Shown one piece after another: positions 61,630-64,000 of a stretch of 64,000 nt of DNA. Origin of the DNA: Eublepharis macularius (Eukaryota > Chordata > Lepidosauria > Squamata > Eublepharidae); the NCBI RefSeq assembly GCF_028583425.1, contig NC_072801.1, positions 21,658,001-21,722,000 of the forward strand, in the 5' to 3' direction. Every line of letters begins with the position of its first letter. Position 1 is the stretch's first letter. The notes below the pieces were generated by a model. That model saw only the letters and a list, made by a program, of their open reading frames with translations. It was not told where the DNA came from and did no database searches. The position numbers and the translations under genes are program-made.

Positions 61630-63639
61630 GCCTAGGTGCTGTGTTGGAGGCGGAGCCTGAACAGACAGACCACCATATTGATGGTTGCGTGGGCTAGCGT
61701 GTATCCCATCCATTTGGGACTCAACTGGGATATGGGTTTCCTTTTCTACTACAGGGGTGAAATTAATATTGCCTCCAAACAGGGAAGACTGTGCCCTCTC
61801 TAACTGCCTGCTGCTGTGTTCACGCACTCGCATATGAGTATAGAGAAAAGCCCTGCGAGACTTTTTTGTGCAAAGTCTTGAGTTCTACAGATATGTGCAA
61901 TATATGCACACACCCTTCCTGAGCACTCAGTGCATCTGGTGAGGAGCTTTAGAGCACAGGAGAGCCAGTCGCAATAAATCAGTCTTAAGGTGCCGTGAGA
62001 TTTCTCCTTGTGACAGGGAGCAGCGCAGCAAGGGTCTTGCATGTGTGCAGTGAAAAAGAGGAACCTGTCATTAAAACTTTACTCCTAGGGATTGCTGCTG
62101 GGAAGCGTCTTGGTTGGTGTTCACACACACGCAGTCATGATGTAAAAAAGAAAAAAAAGTAAGCTGCTGGGATGGAAAGAACTGCAACGGCAGATTTACT
62201 GGCATGGTCAAATCTCTGAATATTTCTGAGAATATATTTGTTGCTCTTCAGCATTCTGAATGGTTACAGCTCCATATCTGTTCTGTTCAGTGCCTAGCGT
62301 ACTGATAAATCAGTACCAAGTTGTTAAAAGCTGTATCTGGAAATGGGGCTTGGTATGACCCCCCCCACCAGACCCTACAAAAGCAGCTCTACAGTTTGGG
62401 GAGGGGGGACTCTTTTCCATATCTGGAGTGTCCTGCCAGATCTCTTGGTTTCTAGTCTGCAGAGTTAACAGGTCTGCTCCTGATTCTATTACTAGGTTAC
62501 TGGCCTTCAGAGAGTTCCCGGTGTATCCCTGCCTCTCTCCTTTCTGCCGTGGGCACGGATGTGTGACACTTCTAAGCACCCATCTCTTCTTCTAGGCAGC
62601 GTAGGCGCTTTGCTCCTGGGAGGAATGCTATCACCCGCTAAATATATATGTAATTGATTATCAGGGGGTGCAATTAGCAGAGTTATGTCCCAGTGGGAGA
62701 CAGGAATAAACAAGCTCCTTTTCCCGGAAGCTCTATGGTGACATTCTCCTGTCCCTTTTAAAAAGACAGCGTGCGTTTCAAATGAAACATGTTCCTGAAG
62801 TTCTCTAGAAAAGATAACTCCTATTCCCTCCTCCCCTTCAACTCATAGGAGAAGTTGAGAGGGAGGAACAAAAGGGGGGGGTCTTAGAGACTGGGTTTGT
62901 AAACTGCGGCTTTTGGAAAGGCAATCCCTGTTGCGAAGCAGATCTGGTCCTATGAAATATCTAATGTAACAAGTACAAGTTTATGTAGTTAGTTTTTGTT
63001 CATGCTTTCACGTTCCCTGTTGGAAACAAGAAAAGAATAGATGTTCTGTGTGTTGTAATAAAATCAGTCAAGGGGTTGTTCGTGGGTTTTATTTTTCTGC
63101 TTCGTTGTTTTTAGTGTGTGTTCCCCCCCCCCTTAATTTGTTCTAGGACAAAGAGCACAGTTGCAGTTTAGCATCTCCAGTCATAAGACCTTAGCTTATG
63201 GGACCACATAATTGAGTCCGCTTTAAAAGAATGATGTTTTGCTGAGAGCCGGGAGAAATATTAAGAATGAAAACATAGTCTGATCTAGAAAAGAATGAAT
63301 GAAAACAGAGGGAATGTTCCAGCTATACCTTCCTGCTTTGAGTGCTTACTAATGTATAATTATTTACAGCGGGATACATTTCTTCTTTCAGCCTAGATGC
63401 CCTTTTGGCAGACAGAGTTGAAAGCTTTTTTTTGGTAATAAATCCATTTGAAACCGCTTTTGGCAATTGCTACAGTGTTGCTGCCATAGACTAGGGAAAT
63501 CCTACACTGATAAAATATTGAAGATCATGCCATTGAAGACAAGCATATCCTAAGAAGGCTTTTTCTTATCAGAAAAACACCTGTATTGTCAGTAATGTAA
63601 TACTAGTAATTTAGGTATACTGGAAGTCTTCCTTCGTCA

Positions 63640-63770
63640 GATGTAAAGTATATCTGCTATGGATTTGCTTTCCAGTTCATCTGATGAAGTGAGGTCTGAC
63701 TCATGGACACCTGATGGAACGAACTCTTGTTAGTCTTTAAGATGGGACTGACAAGTGTTCTGTTACTGAT
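63640..63770 (+). mobile_element. Decayed Penelope-like 3' end in NPTX2 intron 1
   Basis: CATCTGATGAAGTGAGGTCT at about 63678 is followed by a degraded GAAA/GCTTATGC region and then TTGTTAGTCTTTAAGATGGG, corresponding to the hammerhead and 'TTAGTCTTTAAGGTGC' parts of the Penelope-like family seen at 14072 and 58204. CTGATGA is intact but the second half of the ribozyme core is not. Confidence 0.5.
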
Positions 63771-64000
63771 GTCCTGTCATTTGGCCTTACCAGATTCCTG
63801 GCACAGGTAAAGGAAGGAAAAGATCCTTGCAAGATGTAACAAGCAGAGATCAGCCACAGCTAGTGTGATATTTTTGCTTGGCTCCATTTGGAAATTGTGA
63901 TGCAGAGTGTTTCATACACTACGGCTTGATCCAATGCCAGTTGGTTGTGCTGTCTAAACGCAGGGAATCCAGGAAATGAAAGTTTGTTGGTTGGCCTCAA

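Larger units (their letters stand above)
61404..64000 (+). other. NPTX2 intron 1 (5' part)
   Basis: The intron starts with GTGAGG directly after exon 1. Looking for the next coiled-coil exon of NPTX2, I found no matching open frame with an acceptor before base 64000, so the intron is at least 2.6 kb. It holds a small hAT element (61502-61629) and a decayed Penelope-like fragment near 63640-63770. The rest, including 61640-63630, shows no repeat I recognise. Confidence 0.8.

Noticed and set aside
61404-64000. Second NPTX2 exon within the window
   Set aside because: I found no acceptor followed by a frame encoding the next coiled-coil segment.

Overview
The window is genomic DNA from a vertebrate, most likely a squamate reptile (lizard). 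The one protein-coding exon recognised is a vertebrate neuronal pentraxin. The rest is dominated by interspersed repeats of the mix known from lizard genomes: CORE-SINE-like and other tRNA-derived SINEs, 5S-rRNA-derived SINEs, CR1/L2-type LINEs, a little L1, Penelope-like elements and many short non-autonomous DNA transposons. I cannot name the species. There is no sign of bacterial, plasmid or phage organisation.

The gene lies at the right end on the plus strand. Exon 1 of NPTX2 (neuronal pentraxin 2, also called Narp) occupies 60966-61403 within a CpG island of about 1 kb (about 60460-61440). It ends at a clean GT donor. The remaining exons, including the pentraxin domain, lie beyond the window, because I find no second exon before base 64000. 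Bases 1-60450 are therefore the upstream flank, and I find no other gene there.

The flank reads as a nested stack of insertions. Several families of short inverted-repeat elements have exact or near-exact 8-bp target-site duplications, which mark them as hAT-type. The families are CAGGGCTTTTTTTC (7384, 12660, 27418, 40854, 46527, 50502, 55157), CAGGGCTCATTTCG (35523, 59241), TAGAGATGGGCACGAACC (5285, 25673, 33546), the TAGGGTTGCCA family in a ~215-bp form and a GC-rich form (6861, 25504, 28892, 31989, 36478, 37499, 37858), CATAGGTGTAAACT (22420) and CAGTGGCTCC (61502). A second class has 3-bp duplications (TAA, TAT, ACT) and resembles PIF/Harbinger MITEs (684, 11359, 14667, 16616, 20635). Penelope-like remnants at 11575-11990, 14072-14570, 16346-16560, 53705-53830 and 58204-58605 carry minimal hammerhead-ribozyme motifs, two of which keep every core position I can check.

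Between the repeats are stretches with no recognisable repeat, especially 15240-16140, 19315-19700, 20930-21590, 39240-39740 (with a palindromic CRE and a CCAAT box), 47700-47990, 52150-53320, 54080-54400 and 56640-57430. These are the places where distal regulatory DNA for NPTX2 or a neighbouring gene could lie. Their conservation could not be tested here.
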